Source: a virus. From it: 38,013 bases of DNA. Where the stretch lies: the IMG/VR virus record IMGVR_UViG_3300037010_001294, positions 1 through 38,013 of that record. One strand, written 5' to 3'. This document shows positions 20,601-28,676 of this stretch, one piece after another; within the stretch, counting starts at the first letter, position 1, and every line of letters begins with the position of its first letter. The translations under genes and the position numbers were made by a program. The notes under the pieces were generated by a model. It saw only the letters and a list, made by a program, of their open reading frames with translations. It was not told the origin of the DNA and searched no databases.

Positions 20601-22198
20601 CAAGCTGCCGTCGCTGCTGTGCTAAGCCCTGCAAACGACAAAGCACCCGCCGCGTTAGTCACTACCAATGTTGGTGCAATTCGGGCAATAGCAGGCAAAA
20701 TTGCCTGTGTTATATTCCCTGCGAAAGAGGCTATGCCAATACGTGCCGAAAGCACCGTACCGCCAAAGTCTTTGAAAGCGCCAACAAACGCACCGCCAAG
20801 CGCTTTTGCGTTGGATGCGAGGCTTGTAAATACCGATTCTGGTATAAGTTGCTTAATGCCAGTAACGGCGCTAATCGTGGGCGCAAGTTTGGATATTGCG
20901 CCTATCGCTACCGTTGCGCCGTCGCCAAGTTTCGAGAACGCAGCGACAAAGCCACTATTCACGGTATTGATAAGCACTTTCATTCGATTTTCGATAGAAC
21001 CCGCTTGCACGTCAACGCCCGCCGCTACCGTGCCACGTGCTGTGATACCTTCTAAATCCTCAAAAGCTACTTTTGCATTTTTACCAGAGAGCGAAAGAAC
21101 AGCGCTCGCCGCTTCAACAGAGCCGAAGATGTTTGTTACTTCCTTGCCTTGCTTTGCAGCGACTTTGCCAATTCCCGCCGCCACGTCTTGCAAGGTGATG
21201 TTGCCGTCTTTCAAGTTCTGTTGGAGTGTCCTTGTTTTGTCATAAGCCCTCCCCGTACTTGCGATTACGCCCTCTTGCTTGGCAAAATCATTCTGCAAAT
21301 CTGCCAAGACAGGTGCAAGTTTGTCTTTCCCCGCAAGCAATTCTTGAATAAGCCCGCGTATTTGCGTCGTTGCTACGCCAGTTTGCTTGCCTTGTTTCGT
21401 CATGGTTGCAATCGCCGCGCCTACTTGGTCAATGCCTACGCCCGCCGTAGCTGCTAAGCCCGTCACATTCGAGAGATTGCTTGCCAAATCGGAAACCGTC
21501 GTAACGCCAAGATTGTATGTGTTGAAAAGTACATCCGAAACGAAAGCCGCTTTCTTTGTCGTATCTCCATACTTGTCTAAGCTGTCACCGTAACTGTTCA
21601 TCACAGAAGCCAAGCCGCTTGTAGCTTTACCAATATCCGTAGCGCCCGCAAGTGCCAGTGATGAAGCCTGTTCCGCAAAGCCTTTCGCCTGTTGGATAGA
21701 GATTTTCCCCGCTTGGTCGGTCTTGATAATACCACTACCGACAGCATCCGCAACGGCGTTTGCGATAGTTGCCGCGTTGTCAGGGAATGTGCGAGACAGT
21801 TCCAAAGCAGCGTCTCCGAACTCTGCAAAGTTCTTCACGCCCAATGTACCGATAGCACGAAGCCCCGAATCAAGTTCCGCAAACGGCTTGGAAAGCCCCT
21901 CTATGTTGTTTGCAAGTGAGGTAATTCCCGCCGTCTGCAAACCAATTTTTGAGAATTTATCCAGTAACGAACCCGCGCCCGTTGCCGCTTGCTTTGCCGC
22001 GTCGTCTATGCTCTTTGTGGCTGTGGCTGTGTCTTTAGCGCTCTTTGCCGCATTATCAAACGGTTTCGAGATAGCCGTTTCATCTATCCGCAAGCCCCCG
22101 CCAATGTTGGATATACTACTCTTCACAGCATCAATAGCACGTTGCGCCGTGCCAGTTTCCGCCGTGAGCAAGATTTTTAATTCAAGAGTTTGTGCCAT
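17690..22198 (-). CDS. Tape measure protein
   Basis: A very long (1502-residue) Ala-rich, helical protein with many coiled-coil stretches and hydrophobic segments (about 540-565 and further ones in the last third), the hallmarks of a tape measure that sets tail length. It matches the TP901-type core: TSLANNIEGLSKPFAEL near the N-terminus. I choose ATG 22198 over the GTG at 22225, because the GTG is within a terminator hairpin. The reach of about 0.15 nm per residue would imply a tail of about 220 nm. The gene follows the frameshifted chaperone genes, as expected. Confidence 0.9.
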   Translation of the reverse strand: MAQTLELKILLTAETGTAQRAIDAVKSSISNIGGGLRIDETAISKPFDNAAKSAKDTATATKSIDDAAKQAATGAGSLLDKFSKIGLQTAGITSLANNIEGLSKPFAELDSGLRAIGTLGVKNFAEFGDAALELSRTFPDNAATIANAVADAVGSGIIKTDQAGKISIQQAKGFAEQASSLALAGATDIGKATSGLASVMNSYGDSLDKYGDTTKKAAFVSDVLFNTYNLGVTTVSDLASNLSNVTGLAATAGVGIDQVGAAIATMTKQGKQTGVATTQIRGLIQELLAGKDKLAPVLADLQNDFAKQEGVIASTGRAYDKTRTLQQNLKDGNITLQDVAAGIGKVAAKQGKEVTNIFGSVEAASAVLSLSGKNAKVAFEDLEGITARGTVAAGVDVQAGSIENRMKVLINTVNSGFVAAFSKLGDGATVAIGAISKLAPTISAVTGIKQLIPESVFTSLASNAKALGGAFVGAFKDFGGTVLSARIGIASFAGNITQAILPAIARIAPTLVVTNAAGALSFAGLSTAATAAWTAVTGPVGLVVAGIAAVGVAAVLLYKNFEPFRNFVDGVWAGIVKAFNDAKPVVAELGKLFSDIGGFIKDTFVGALNGAFDIIRGVGSAVGSLLILAFEKLSVVLSPVAGFFRSIGSAAASFVSSLFKTTSATDSASAGLKGFEGVLGSVRAGLVNVRAFVAGLAGGLEVLGKTLSSIATNLLNPSEWGKINVSGFFDNFQKAFTGRWNQTWEDAKKTAQTGAASIGDVEVKPPDTEKTASALEALRQVFGKIKTDLANGANTTQVSRDLKNLFNNVNKTQKQGKISLIDASSLENEIQTLLKSFKKGTDGKDKSAKEGETIEKSYTDFIAKQVKLREEIEAATNKSIAEGRIKALEDAKAALEKNELLSSTERLQQTIAIEKQILEERKKTATQAVEEESKKRQATIGADLAALLDKATKLGAASIAEFTNKTANLTPEKIGDFLTKNAQLTKAQIDEITTKVKETSAAIEAQNAEVTKKTTSEFDTAAKAIEARLKSGSIAAALQDQLRAITQTVTNETQKRLQTEQAQLTDKYRSDLLQLEIAEVRKTAIQADFAAKRLAIENNATLAPDVRAKQLAELAATQAASLQEFEGLESAKLGIAQAYTAKQQALQVEQFQATGTIAREQVTALGSTLGALTKGFAGLGGTFAKRSEDYDTQATALKKRLDEELAAVGKNVKKRREIEKKYVEDKKKLDAELGAGGTFKALGDSAADVFGGIAAQQRAAFAESIAGVKSFADIGEQSFLRIGVAAGATLAQAVLQGKDASKAILGVAFDTLNSLVPVLVAQIFGQSFAQLGPVGGAIASGASIAAFTALIAIARSAAGFREGGLVTGGKHDGTTGKLIRINEVAPEFVVNHRATERNLTALTEINRRNITVEQYVRERSPQAPIDTHLFVDEEGVLREGLRRVERAVYDQTDRLESRLVSLESEMHGAAQMYSYERKRTDVVISTKDPNLATTIKERKALH

Positions 22199-22207
22199 AT
22201 CTTTAGT

Positions 22208-22247
22208 AAAAAAGCCCGCCCGCACCTGTAATGATGCAAGCGGGCTT
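22208..22247 (-). terminator. Terminator or attenuator before the tape measure gene
   Basis: On the minus strand AAGCCCGC, a 20-base loop and GCGGGCTT form an 8-bp stem followed by TTTTTT, just upstream of the tape measure ATG at 22198. Partial termination here would keep the very large tape measure message below that of tube and capsid. Confidence 0.65.
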
Positions 22248-22272
22248 GAGCGTAACGGGGGATTTCATTTGT

Positions 22273-22960
22273 TTACCATGACGCGGCTTTTTTCAGTCCG
22301 TAGAACTCCCACACTTGCGAGAGCGGAACGTCTTGATAAAGCCGTGTAACTTCCGACGGTACGCCGTCAGCGACTAAGTAACATATCATTTTGTGGTATG
22401 CTTCCTGTCCTTTGGCGTGTCCGTGTGATTCGACCGTCGGAATGAGATTGAATGTGTGCCAACGTGTTTTAACGATTTTCGCGTTTCCGGCACCGTCCTT
22501 TTGACGGGGCTTCACACGAAATGCCATCCAATTTTTGATTGATTCGGCGCTTTTGTGCTGCTTAACCAAGCAATCCGCGAAAGTACGCCAGAAAACGCCG
22601 CACTTCCGACAGGTCTTGTGAGCGCCAAAAGTGCATATTTGCGTCCGAATCAAACAGCACCTTATCTTCGGTTGTGAGGTCTTTACGCAGTGCAATCTTT
22701 TGAACAAGTTCAACGTCATGCGCAAACGTAATCGCCGCAACCCTGCGTTTTAGCTCAAATTGCGCCTGAATCGCTTGCGGGTCGTTGTTCTTGAAACGTT
22801 CTTCTAACGTCTTTTCCTCTGCGATAAGCGGCGTAAGCGCTTTCATGCGCTTTTCATCTATTGCCGTAACGTCGTCGGAAGCCGCCATTGAAGCCGCCCG
22901 CGCATCTAAGGATAGATTGCGCGGGGTTTCTTCGGTGCCAAAATTTAGTGTGATGTTCAT
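22273..22960 (-). CDS. Tail assembly chaperone, frameshifted long form
   Basis: The second frame is open to a stop at 22273 and overlaps the first frame's 3' end. Joining the frames near 22579-22594 gives about 230 residues, with an extension containing HTFNLIPTVESHGHAKGQEAYHK. In phage tails the genes before the tape measure make a short chaperone and a frameshifted long form. The second frame is +1 (equivalently -2) relative to the first. A -2 shift is known for Mu; the rest use -1. Two TTT-C sites (22594-22591 and 22582-22579) would permit a +1 slip by tRNA-Phe. An alternative is a separate gene starting at ATG 22527. Confidence 0.6.
22562..22960 (-). CDS. Tail assembly chaperone, short form
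   Basis: A 132-residue helical protein between the tail tube and tape measure genes, in the position of gpG-type chaperones. These coat the tape measure during tail assembly. The product starts with a beta strand (MNITLNFG), then long helices (EEKTLEERFKNND, FELKRRVAAITF, HFWRSQDLSEVRRFLAYF). No motif other than position and size supports the call. Confidence 0.7.
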   Translation of the reverse strand: MNITLNFGTEETPRNLSLDARAASMAASDDVTAIDEKRMKALTPLIAEEKTLEERFKNNDPQAIQAQFELKRRVAAITFAHDVELVQKIALRKDLTTEDKVLFDSDANMHFWRSQDLSEVRRFLAYFRGLLG

Positions 22961-22966
22961 AGTTGC

Positions 22967-23599
22967 TTATGGAATTGCGAGGTGATAATCTTCGGACATA
23001 TAGTCTTTGCGGAATGTGAGCGCCGCCGTTGTTACAAGCGAATCATCAAGAGCCGTTGCCGGAACAGTGATTTGCACTTTTGCCGCTTCACCGACGAACT
23101 CTACCGACGGCATAACAAGTTCGCCCGCTTGGTATGTGCGCGAACCGCTTGTATTCTTGAATGTGCCTACAACGACCGTAACCAAAACTTCGTCGTTTTC
23201 GTCAGGTGAGCCGTAATCCACGACCAAGAATTTTGCGTTTGAACCAGACGAACCACCACCGATTTTACGCCCATCTTCTGCCGTTTTCTCGTTGCGTGTT
23301 GCGCCGCCTGCCGTCTGTTTTTTCGGACAAGCGATGTCGAGAAACGCCGAAAAATCTTTGTCGGAACGTGATTGGTTGTAGGTGAATGTCGGAATACCGC
23401 TATCATCATACGCAATCTGCGATTGCTCTACAATCACGTCACCTGACGTTGCGCCAAGCTGAAAAGCATCCGTAAACGCGGTCGTTGGCGTTGTGAGTGC
23501 TGTGTCGTCCCAAGCGAACAAGCCGCCTGTATGGTCTGTTTTGAGACGGTAAATGTGCTTAATTGCACCGCCGCCCCAGCGTGCTGCTGCTCCTGCCAT
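22967..23599 (-). CDS. Major tail (tube) protein
   Basis: A 210-residue beta-rich protein placed just before the chaperone and tape measure genes, the standard place of the tube protein. It has Gly/Ser-rich loops (KIGGGSSGSNAKF) and a strand-rich C-terminal half with a GELVMPSVEFVGEAAKVQITV segment of tail-tube style. Identity is from position and fold style; sequence-family match is not certain. Confidence 0.7.
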   Translation of the reverse strand: MAGAAARWGGGAIKHIYRLKTDHTGGLFAWDDTALTTPTTAFTDAFQLGATSGDVIVEQSQIAYDDSGIPTFTYNQSRSDKDFSAFLDIACPKKQTAGGATRNEKTAEDGRKIGGGSSGSNAKFLVVDYGSPDENDEVLVTVVVGTFKNTSGSRTYQAGELVMPSVEFVGEAAKVQITVPATALDDSLVTTAALTFRKDYMSEDYHLAIP

Positions 23600-23632
23600 A
23601 GTTGTATTTCGTTATGTGAAAGAAAGTGAAGT

Positions 23633-23824
23633 TTATTCTTGTGTGAGTGTCCATGTGAACGGCTTATCACGGTTTTTCCAGTGTGCGTTTGCTTCTTCTT
23701 CGGGAACCGAAACATTGAAATACTGCGTAATGTTGCCGTTTTCGTCAACAAGTCCCGTTTGGAGTTGCACCGTGTCTGGTATGTTTCCTGCGACAAGAGC
23801 CGCGATTTTTGCTTTGATTTTCAT
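23633..23824 (-). CDS. Small structural-region protein, 63 aa
   Basis: A small beta-rich protein (VQLQTGLVDENGNITQYFNVSV) between a fibre gene and the tail tube gene. It may be a tail accessory protein. No family is recognised. Confidence 0.5.
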   Translation of the reverse strand: MKIKAKIAALVAGNIPDTVQLQTGLVDENGNITQYFNVSVPEEEANAHWKNRDKPFTWTLTQE

Positions 23825-23840
23825 GGTTTTACGTGTGAAA

Positions 23841-25730
23841 TTATGAGATTAGCCCTAGCGCTATAAGAGCGTTTCGGACGCTGGTTATGTCGTTTGTTGT
23901 TGAAGGTTTATTGACTGGTGTTGCATCAAAAAAACCGATTTTGTTCGTGCCGCCTTGAATCCGTAAACCTGTGCCACTTTGCGAAGTGTATATCGAAAAA
24001 TCACCGCTCCCGCCCGAACCGATGAACGGATTTGAGCCGTCAGCGTTGATAACGATATTCCCCGAATTGTACAGTAGTTGCAACCTGTTATTGATAACGG
24101 TTGTATCTGTGGAAGGGAAAACGTTGTGTTGAATTAAGTTTGTCGCTACCCATGCACTACCATCGTAATACATGGTTTGCCCTTGCGTTGCGCTTGGCAA
24201 GCCCGAACTTGGCAAACCTACCCACGTTCCCGCACCGCTCAAATACTGTGTAGTTACGCCGCTCAATACAGGCATAGCGCCCGCGCTTCCCGTCGTAGCG
24301 ATAGCCAAAGAAACGCTATTCGTACCGACTGTCAAGCCATTGCCAGACGTGCCAACAAGACCGCCGCCCGCGCCCGAAATAGTCACAATGCTTCCCGAAA
24401 CCGATACACCCGCACCTGTGAACGAAAGCCCCGTGTAGCTTCCCGTGCCGTTAATTGAAATTCCAGAAAGCCCGCCGCCGCTTGCGCCCGCTATGGTTAT
24501 TTCCATGCCTACGCCATTAGCGACTGTTACGCCCGCGCCTTTGAAATTCAGAATTGCGGCTTGTCCGATGGTGATTCCTTCGCTGCGGACTTCCACAGTA
24601 TTCGCGCTTGCCGCTACCGAGAGGTCAAATTGGTTCAGAGTCGAGCTTGTGAGGATACCGCCTTGATATGTGCCTACTGGAATACTGAGTATGCGCGTCG
24701 CAGGATTCCATGCGCTTCCAAGCGTGGTGCTTTGACCATTCGGCGTAACCACCACCCCGCCCGTCGTAGGCGAAACAGCAAGCGCCGTAGGATTGCCACT
24801 CGTTACCGATGTAACCGCGCCGCCGCCGCCACCGCTTGGTGGAGTTGCCCATGCACCAACACCATTCAAGAAAAGATTTGCATTGTTTGGCAGTGTTGGC
24901 ATAGCGCCCGCACTGCTTGTATTTGCGAGAGCAAGCGTCACCGTGTTTGCCGTGACCGTAAGACCGTTCCCACTGTTACCAGTGAGAGAGCCGCCGCCGC
25001 CACTTGGCAAAGTGAATGATTGCGCCGTGATACCTGTAACGCTACCGATTGCGTCCGTAACGATAGCAGGTACGGTGAGAACGTTCCCAGTGAGCGACGG
25101 CATGAAATTTTGCGGGGTATATGCAGGGTGTGTGTAACCCGCGCCCGCCGCAAGGGAAATCGTAAAACGAGAGCCGCCGCCTAAGTCGGTTTGTGTGATA
25201 TTTATTCCCGTTCCCGCTTGCATTTGCTCTACAAAGTTGTCCGTGATATTCACCGTAGATTGTACAGCGCCGAAGGTGTTAACAAGTTGCGACCGCCAAC
25301 CATTCATCGTGCCACCACCGCCACCACCGCCAGAAGGCGGAATTGCCCAAAGCCCGTCACCACGCAGGAAAAGAAACGTGGCGTTAGAGCTAGGATAAGC
25401 AGGCATAGCGCCCGCACTCAATGTGGTTGCCTGTGCAAGCGATACCGAATTTGCACCGACGGTTAAGCCGTTGCCACTTGTACCTGTCAAAGAACTGGAT
25501 GCAACGTTAATTGTCATACGCTTTCCAGACACGGAAGCCGTTGCGCCCGCGCCTGTGACGTTGATTTCTGACACACGACCAAGCAAGCCGCCCGTTTGGT
25601 ATGCACCTACGGGGAATTGCGCCACGTAGTTTGTGCCGTCAAATTGCGGCACATGGTCGAGTACAGCTGCGCCCGCAAGAATTTGCGTAAGCGGGTGTTT
25701 CTCTATCTGCGTGTAGTCTGTTTTTTCCAC
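23841..25730 (-). CDS. Repetitive tail fibre protein
   Basis: A 629-residue fibre protein that starts with GTG immediately after the TAA of the previous gene. It contains three copies of a module with SGNGLTV, LA-x-A-x-T-x-SAGAMP, a FL-x-G-x-G-x-W strand and PPSGGGGG linkers, near residues 77-140, 245-305 and 455-510. The repeats are separated by Gly/Ser/Thr-rich beta segments, and the protein ends in a helical tip (INKPSTTNDITSVRNALIALGLIS-like segment, residues about 600-629). This is the composition of a trimeric phage fibre. The adhesive part is not identified. Confidence 0.75.
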   Translation of the reverse strand: MEKTDYTQIEKHPLTQILAGAAVLDHVPQFDGTNYVAQFPVGAYQTGGLLGRVSEINVTGAGATASVSGKRMTINVASSSLTGTSGNGLTVGANSVSLAQATTLSAGAMPAYPSSNATFLFLRGDGLWAIPPSGGGGGGGTMNGWRSQLVNTFGAVQSTVNITDNFVEQMQAGTGINITQTDLGGGSRFTISLAAGAGYTHPAYTPQNFMPSLTGNVLTVPAIVTDAIGSVTGITAQSFTLPSGGGGSLTGNSGNGLTVTANTVTLALANTSSAGAMPTLPNNANLFLNGVGAWATPPSGGGGGAVTSVTSGNPTALAVSPTTGGVVVTPNGQSTTLGSAWNPATRILSIPVGTYQGGILTSSTLNQFDLSVAASANTVEVRSEGITIGQAAILNFKGAGVTVANGVGMEITIAGASGGGLSGISINGTGSYTGLSFTGAGVSVSGSIVTISGAGGGLVGTSGNGLTVGTNSVSLAIATTGSAGAMPVLSGVTTQYLSGAGTWVGLPSSGLPSATQGQTMYYDGSAWVATNLIQHNVFPSTDTTVINNRLQLLYNSGNIVINADGSNPFIGSGGSGDFSIYTSQSGTGLRIQGGTNKIGFFDATPVNKPSTTNDITSVRNALIALGLIS

Positions 25731-27068
25731 TTAGTTAAACCTCAGTCGTAGTGCAGGCGGCCAGCCGACAACTTGCGTCGCTGTTATCCGAATCCTGCGA
25801 TACAAGTAATATCCTGCGTTTGATGTTACAGGGTAGTTGTATTGCGAGTTTGCAGCAAGAACTTGGTTTGTGCGACTGTCTAGCGTTACCCATGTAGTGC
25901 CGTCGTTTGATGCTTCGTAAAACCAGTTCTTCGGCAAATAGTTCGTACTCAAGTTCGGCGTGAAAATCGTGTAGGATGCTTCTTTGAAGCGTAAGCCGCA
26001 CTGAATCTGCAAATACTCTGTGCCGTTTTGCGTGACACCGAAGTAGTAATTTGCTGCGTTCAGCGTAAACGCTCTCCAAGCCTCTTGTCCTGCGTTGTTC
26101 GCGTTGCCGCTTGCTGTGTAAGGAATCGTATTAAATGTTGTCGTTGTTGCCGTCATTTCCCGCCCGCTTCGTGGCATAGGCAGAATAGTATCAAGTGAGA
26201 TACTACTTGCTGACGTTGCCGTGCCGAACGGCGTAACGACCTGTACCGTTCCCGCCGTGCCTGTATCTGCTATCGTTGCCGTGATTTGCGTAGGCGAATT
26301 GACAACGAAAGAAGCCGCATTTGTACCGCCGAATCTTACTTGCGTCGCACCTGTAAAGTTCGTGCCTGTAATCACTACATCGTTTCCGATTGCGCTCAGG
26401 GTTGTGGACAGCGCCGTAATTGTCGGCGTTGGGTCGAAATACACAAAACCGTTGAGTGTTGCCGCGCCGCTTGCGGTAATAACTACGACGCTGTTTGTCG
26501 AATACGTTCCGGCTCCGAGGGTGACGGTTATCTGTGTGGCGCTGTCCACGGTGTAGGTTGTTTGCACAACGCCACCGACAGTAACCGATTGCACCCCGAA
26601 AAAGCCCGTTCCTGTGATAACTAACGTACCACCGACAGAAGCCGAAGAGGGCGCAAAGCTTGTGATAGTGGGGGGCGTAATAACGTCGTCTGTGTAGTAT
26701 TCCGCTTCTGGAATCCAACCAACAGGGATGGAATAACCGCCGCCCGCTATTGTGATGTTTTTCCCCGCTACGGTGAAGTCCGATGAAAGCGAGGAATGTG
26801 TGAGATTGCGCACAGTAAGTTTTACCACTGTGTTCGGGCGCGGCGTGTAGCTTAATTGTGAAAGAACATTCGTTGCCGAAACCGTAAGTTTCTCACGAAA
26901 CGGCGGCGAACCGCTACCACCACCCGAAGGTATATCAAGCGTAAGCGTACCGTCTGGCAATATCCGTACATAGCCTGCGCCGCTCGGCAATAGTTCCGCC
27001 AACAGCGCAAGAATAGTGCGCGTGTCGGTGTTACCTTGCTCTGTGGCGTTTATGTACGTTGTTGCCAT
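25731..27068 (-). CDS. Tail fibre or adhesin with IPT/TIG domains and a discoidin-like end
   Basis: A 445-residue protein. After a Gly/Ser/Pro-rich linker and a beta segment (about 1-140) come two IPT/TIG immunoglobulin-like domains (starting at PTITSFAPSSASVGG and at PTITALSTTLSAIGN), each with the VxITGTxF and F/VGG signatures. The last 150 residues look like an F5/8 (discoidin) galactose-binding sandwich: AWRAFTL, WFYEASNDGTTWVTLDS and YLYRRIRIT. Such a layout suits binding of surface sugars by the tail. The gene lies between the lysis and fibre genes. Confidence 0.78.
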   Translation of the reverse strand: MATTYINATEQGNTDTRTILALLAELLPSGAGYVRILPDGTLTLDIPSGGGSGSPPFREKLTVSATNVLSQLSYTPRPNTVVKLTVRNLTHSSLSSDFTVAGKNITIAGGGYSIPVGWIPEAEYYTDDVITPPTITSFAPSSASVGGTLVITGTGFFGVQSVTVGGVVQTTYTVDSATQITVTLGAGTYSTNSVVVITASGAATLNGFVYFDPTPTITALSTTLSAIGNDVVITGTNFTGATQVRFGGTNAASFVVNSPTQITATIADTGTAGTVQVVTPFGTATSASSISLDTILPMPRSGREMTATTTTFNTIPYTASGNANNAGQEAWRAFTLNAANYYFGVTQNGTEYLQIQCGLRFKEASYTIFTPNLSTNYLPKNWFYEASNDGTTWVTLDSRTNQVLAANSQYNYPVTSNAGYYLYRRIRITATQVVGWPPALRLRFN

Positions 27069-27526
27069 TACTCAGTGGGATTACCTGCATTGATAGTCAG
27101 CCCGACGCTGTTGCTTGTCACCGATTCACCAGATTGCGGCTTCGGGATAATCTGCTTTACCACGTCAGCGACTTTGCCCGCGTCTTGCGCTTGCAACAAG
27201 CCGAAGAGTATGCCAAGTGCGGCAATGATGTTGCCTACGCCACTGCCAATATCACCAGCGATAAGAGCGCCTACGCCAATAATGAAAAGCGGCGCGGCGG
27301 CAACGATGCCAGCAAGCGAGGTTTTCGGGGATGCAATAATTGGATTCATTGTGTTTTCCTGTTGATGTTGTAAAAAAATGTCGTTTGCGTGTTCTGCCGC
27401 CGTGCGATAGTGCTGAATATCAATATCGTTTTTAGGCGGTTTAATAGTCGGTTTCATCAAATCCACTGGCTCGATTTTTGCCGCTTCTGGCTTTTGACTG
27501 GAAAGATTCTCCGAAGTTGTGCTCAT
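27068..27526 (-). CDS. Holin-like small membrane protein
   Basis: The C-terminal part, from ATG 27349 (MNPIIASP), has two hydrophobic segments (GIVAAAPLFIIGVGALIAG and VGNIIAALGILFGLL), the layout of small class II or III holins, then a charged tail. The frame extends back to ATG 27526, giving 152 residues, but this upstream part overlaps the end of the next gene in another frame by 86 bases. Starts at 27457 and 27349 are alternatives. Its position beside membrane and lysozyme genes supports a lysis role, not proven. Confidence 0.6.
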   Translation of the reverse strand: MSTTSENLSSQKPEAAKIEPVDLMKPTIKPPKNDIDIQHYRTAAEHANDIFLQHQQENTMNPIIASPKTSLAGIVAAAPLFIIGVGALIAGDIGSGVGNIIAALGILFGLLQAQDAGKVADVVKQIIPKPQSGESVTSNSVGLTINAGNPTE

Positions 27527-27959
27527 CTTTCATTCCTAACAGCGGATGTGGCTTGCGCTCTTCTGGTGATAAAAACTCTATTTCAGGATTCGATTTTTCG
27601 TTAAGTGCCTCTACCATTACCACGCTTCCGGATAGGTCTTGCGGCGGCGGTTGTATCGCTTCGAGCTTGCCTTGCGCCTTGCCTAGTTCCGTTGCCATTT
27701 TGACCAAATGCGTATAAATCTCTTTTTGCTCTTTGCGTAGTTCGGCGTTCTCCGTTTGCTGCATTTGCGCGGCTTGCAAGACGAGGCTTTCACTTGACAT
27801 TGCGTTAGTGTCCTGCATATTCGCACGGTTCACCGATGAGGAAATACGCGGCTTTGCTACCCTGTTGGCAACATAGCTAACGCCGCCCTTGAACAACCAA
27901 GCCGCGACCATTCCAAGAATAGACACGACCGCCGTAGCTATGTCGAATTTTACTGGCAT
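27441..27959 (-). CDS. Single-pass membrane protein with coiled-coil
   Basis: A 172-residue protein with an N-terminal hydrophobic segment (about 8-24, ATAVVSILGMVAAWLFKGG) and a helical stretch (about 55-100, QQTENAELRKEQKEIYTHLV), then a charged, Pro-rich tail. This N-in, single-pass form suits a spanin-like or holin-partner protein, and the position in the lysis region agrees. No motif defines it. Confidence 0.55.
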   Translation of the reverse strand: MPVKFDIATAVVSILGMVAAWLFKGGVSYVANRVAKPRISSSVNRANMQDTNAMSSESLVLQAAQMQQTENAELRKEQKEIYTHLVKMATELGKAQGKLEAIQPPPQDLSGSVVMVEALNEKSNPEIEFLSPEERKPHPLLGMKDEHNFGESFQSKARSGKNRASGFDETDY

Positions 27960-27962
27960 CCA

Positions 27963-28676
27963 TTAGTGGCGAATTTTGAGTTTATGTGCCATGTGCGCAA
28001 CAATCAAACGGAACTCGTTTCGCAGCGATTCTTCCAAATCGAACACGACACGGATTTCGTCAAAGATTGCCATTGCAAACGCCTCTTCACGTGAGAGAGA
28101 CGGGAACATAGATTCACGCATAAGCACAAGTGCCTGTAAAATTGAGATAGCCACGAACACAAAGCAGAGAGGCAAAACGTATTCAAAAATTACACGTGCA
28201 ATGATGGTCGTTTCTCCGATGTAGGCAAAGAACAGCGAGACAAAGACAAACAACCACGTTGCCGTAGCGAACATTGTCGCTTCAATTCGAGCCTGTATGT
28301 TGTTTCGGTGCAATACCGCGTACATCTGATAAAAGCCCGCCGCCAACATCGCGCCTACAAACCACGTGGTACGCATGGTGATTACACCCTCAAAAAGCAG
28401 CGCCGTAGCGACTTTCCCCGCCAAAAGCGAGAGCAAGCCAAGAGACGAAACCCATTCCAGAGAGGTATGCACGTGCAATCGTACTACATGGTCAAAGAAC
28501 GAATCGGTGAGCCAAAGCACCATTTTACGGGCAAACTCACGAAGCGAAAACGAGCCGGAGCTATGTACTGCTTTCGCTGCCATGATTGCCATAGCGAAGA
28601 AAGACAGTATAAGTGGAAATAGCACTGCTAGGGTGCTATGCCAAGCCATTTTCATCATCATCTTCCTCGTTATCAT
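27963..28676 (-). CDS. Polytopic membrane protein in the lysis region
   Basis: A 237-residue protein with about five hydrophobic segments (near residues 16-36, 74-97, 103-121, 132-154 and 158-186) and a soluble helical end (about 190-237). It lies between the lytic transglycosylase and two smaller membrane proteins, overlapping the end of the former by 41 bases. It is larger than ordinary holins. It may be a lysis or exclusion membrane protein, or a carried accessory gene. No family is recognised. Confidence 0.65.
   Translation of the reverse strand: MITRKMMMKMAWHSTLAVLFPLILSFFAMAIMAAKAVHSSGSFSLREFARKMVLWLTDSFFDHVVRLHVHTSLEWVSSLGLLSLLAGKVATALLFEGVITMRTTWFVGAMLAAGFYQMYAVLHRNNIQARIEATMFATATWLFVFVSLFFAYIGETTIIARVIFEYVLPLCFVFVAISILQALVLMRESMFPSLSREEAFAMAIFDEIRVVFDLEESLRNEFRLIVAHMAHKLKIRH

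Noticed and set aside
20007-21245. A 412-residue open frame opposite the tape measure gene
   Set aside because: It is the antisense of Ala-rich repeats of the tape measure gene and has no promoter, ribosome site or phage-like features.
22198-22225. GTG start for the tape measure gene at 22225
   Set aside because: It falls within the terminator hairpin. ATG 22198 gives a sensible N-terminus.
23841-27068. Diversity-generating retroelement acting on the fibres
   Set aside because: No reverse transcriptase or template/variable repeat pair is visible in the window.
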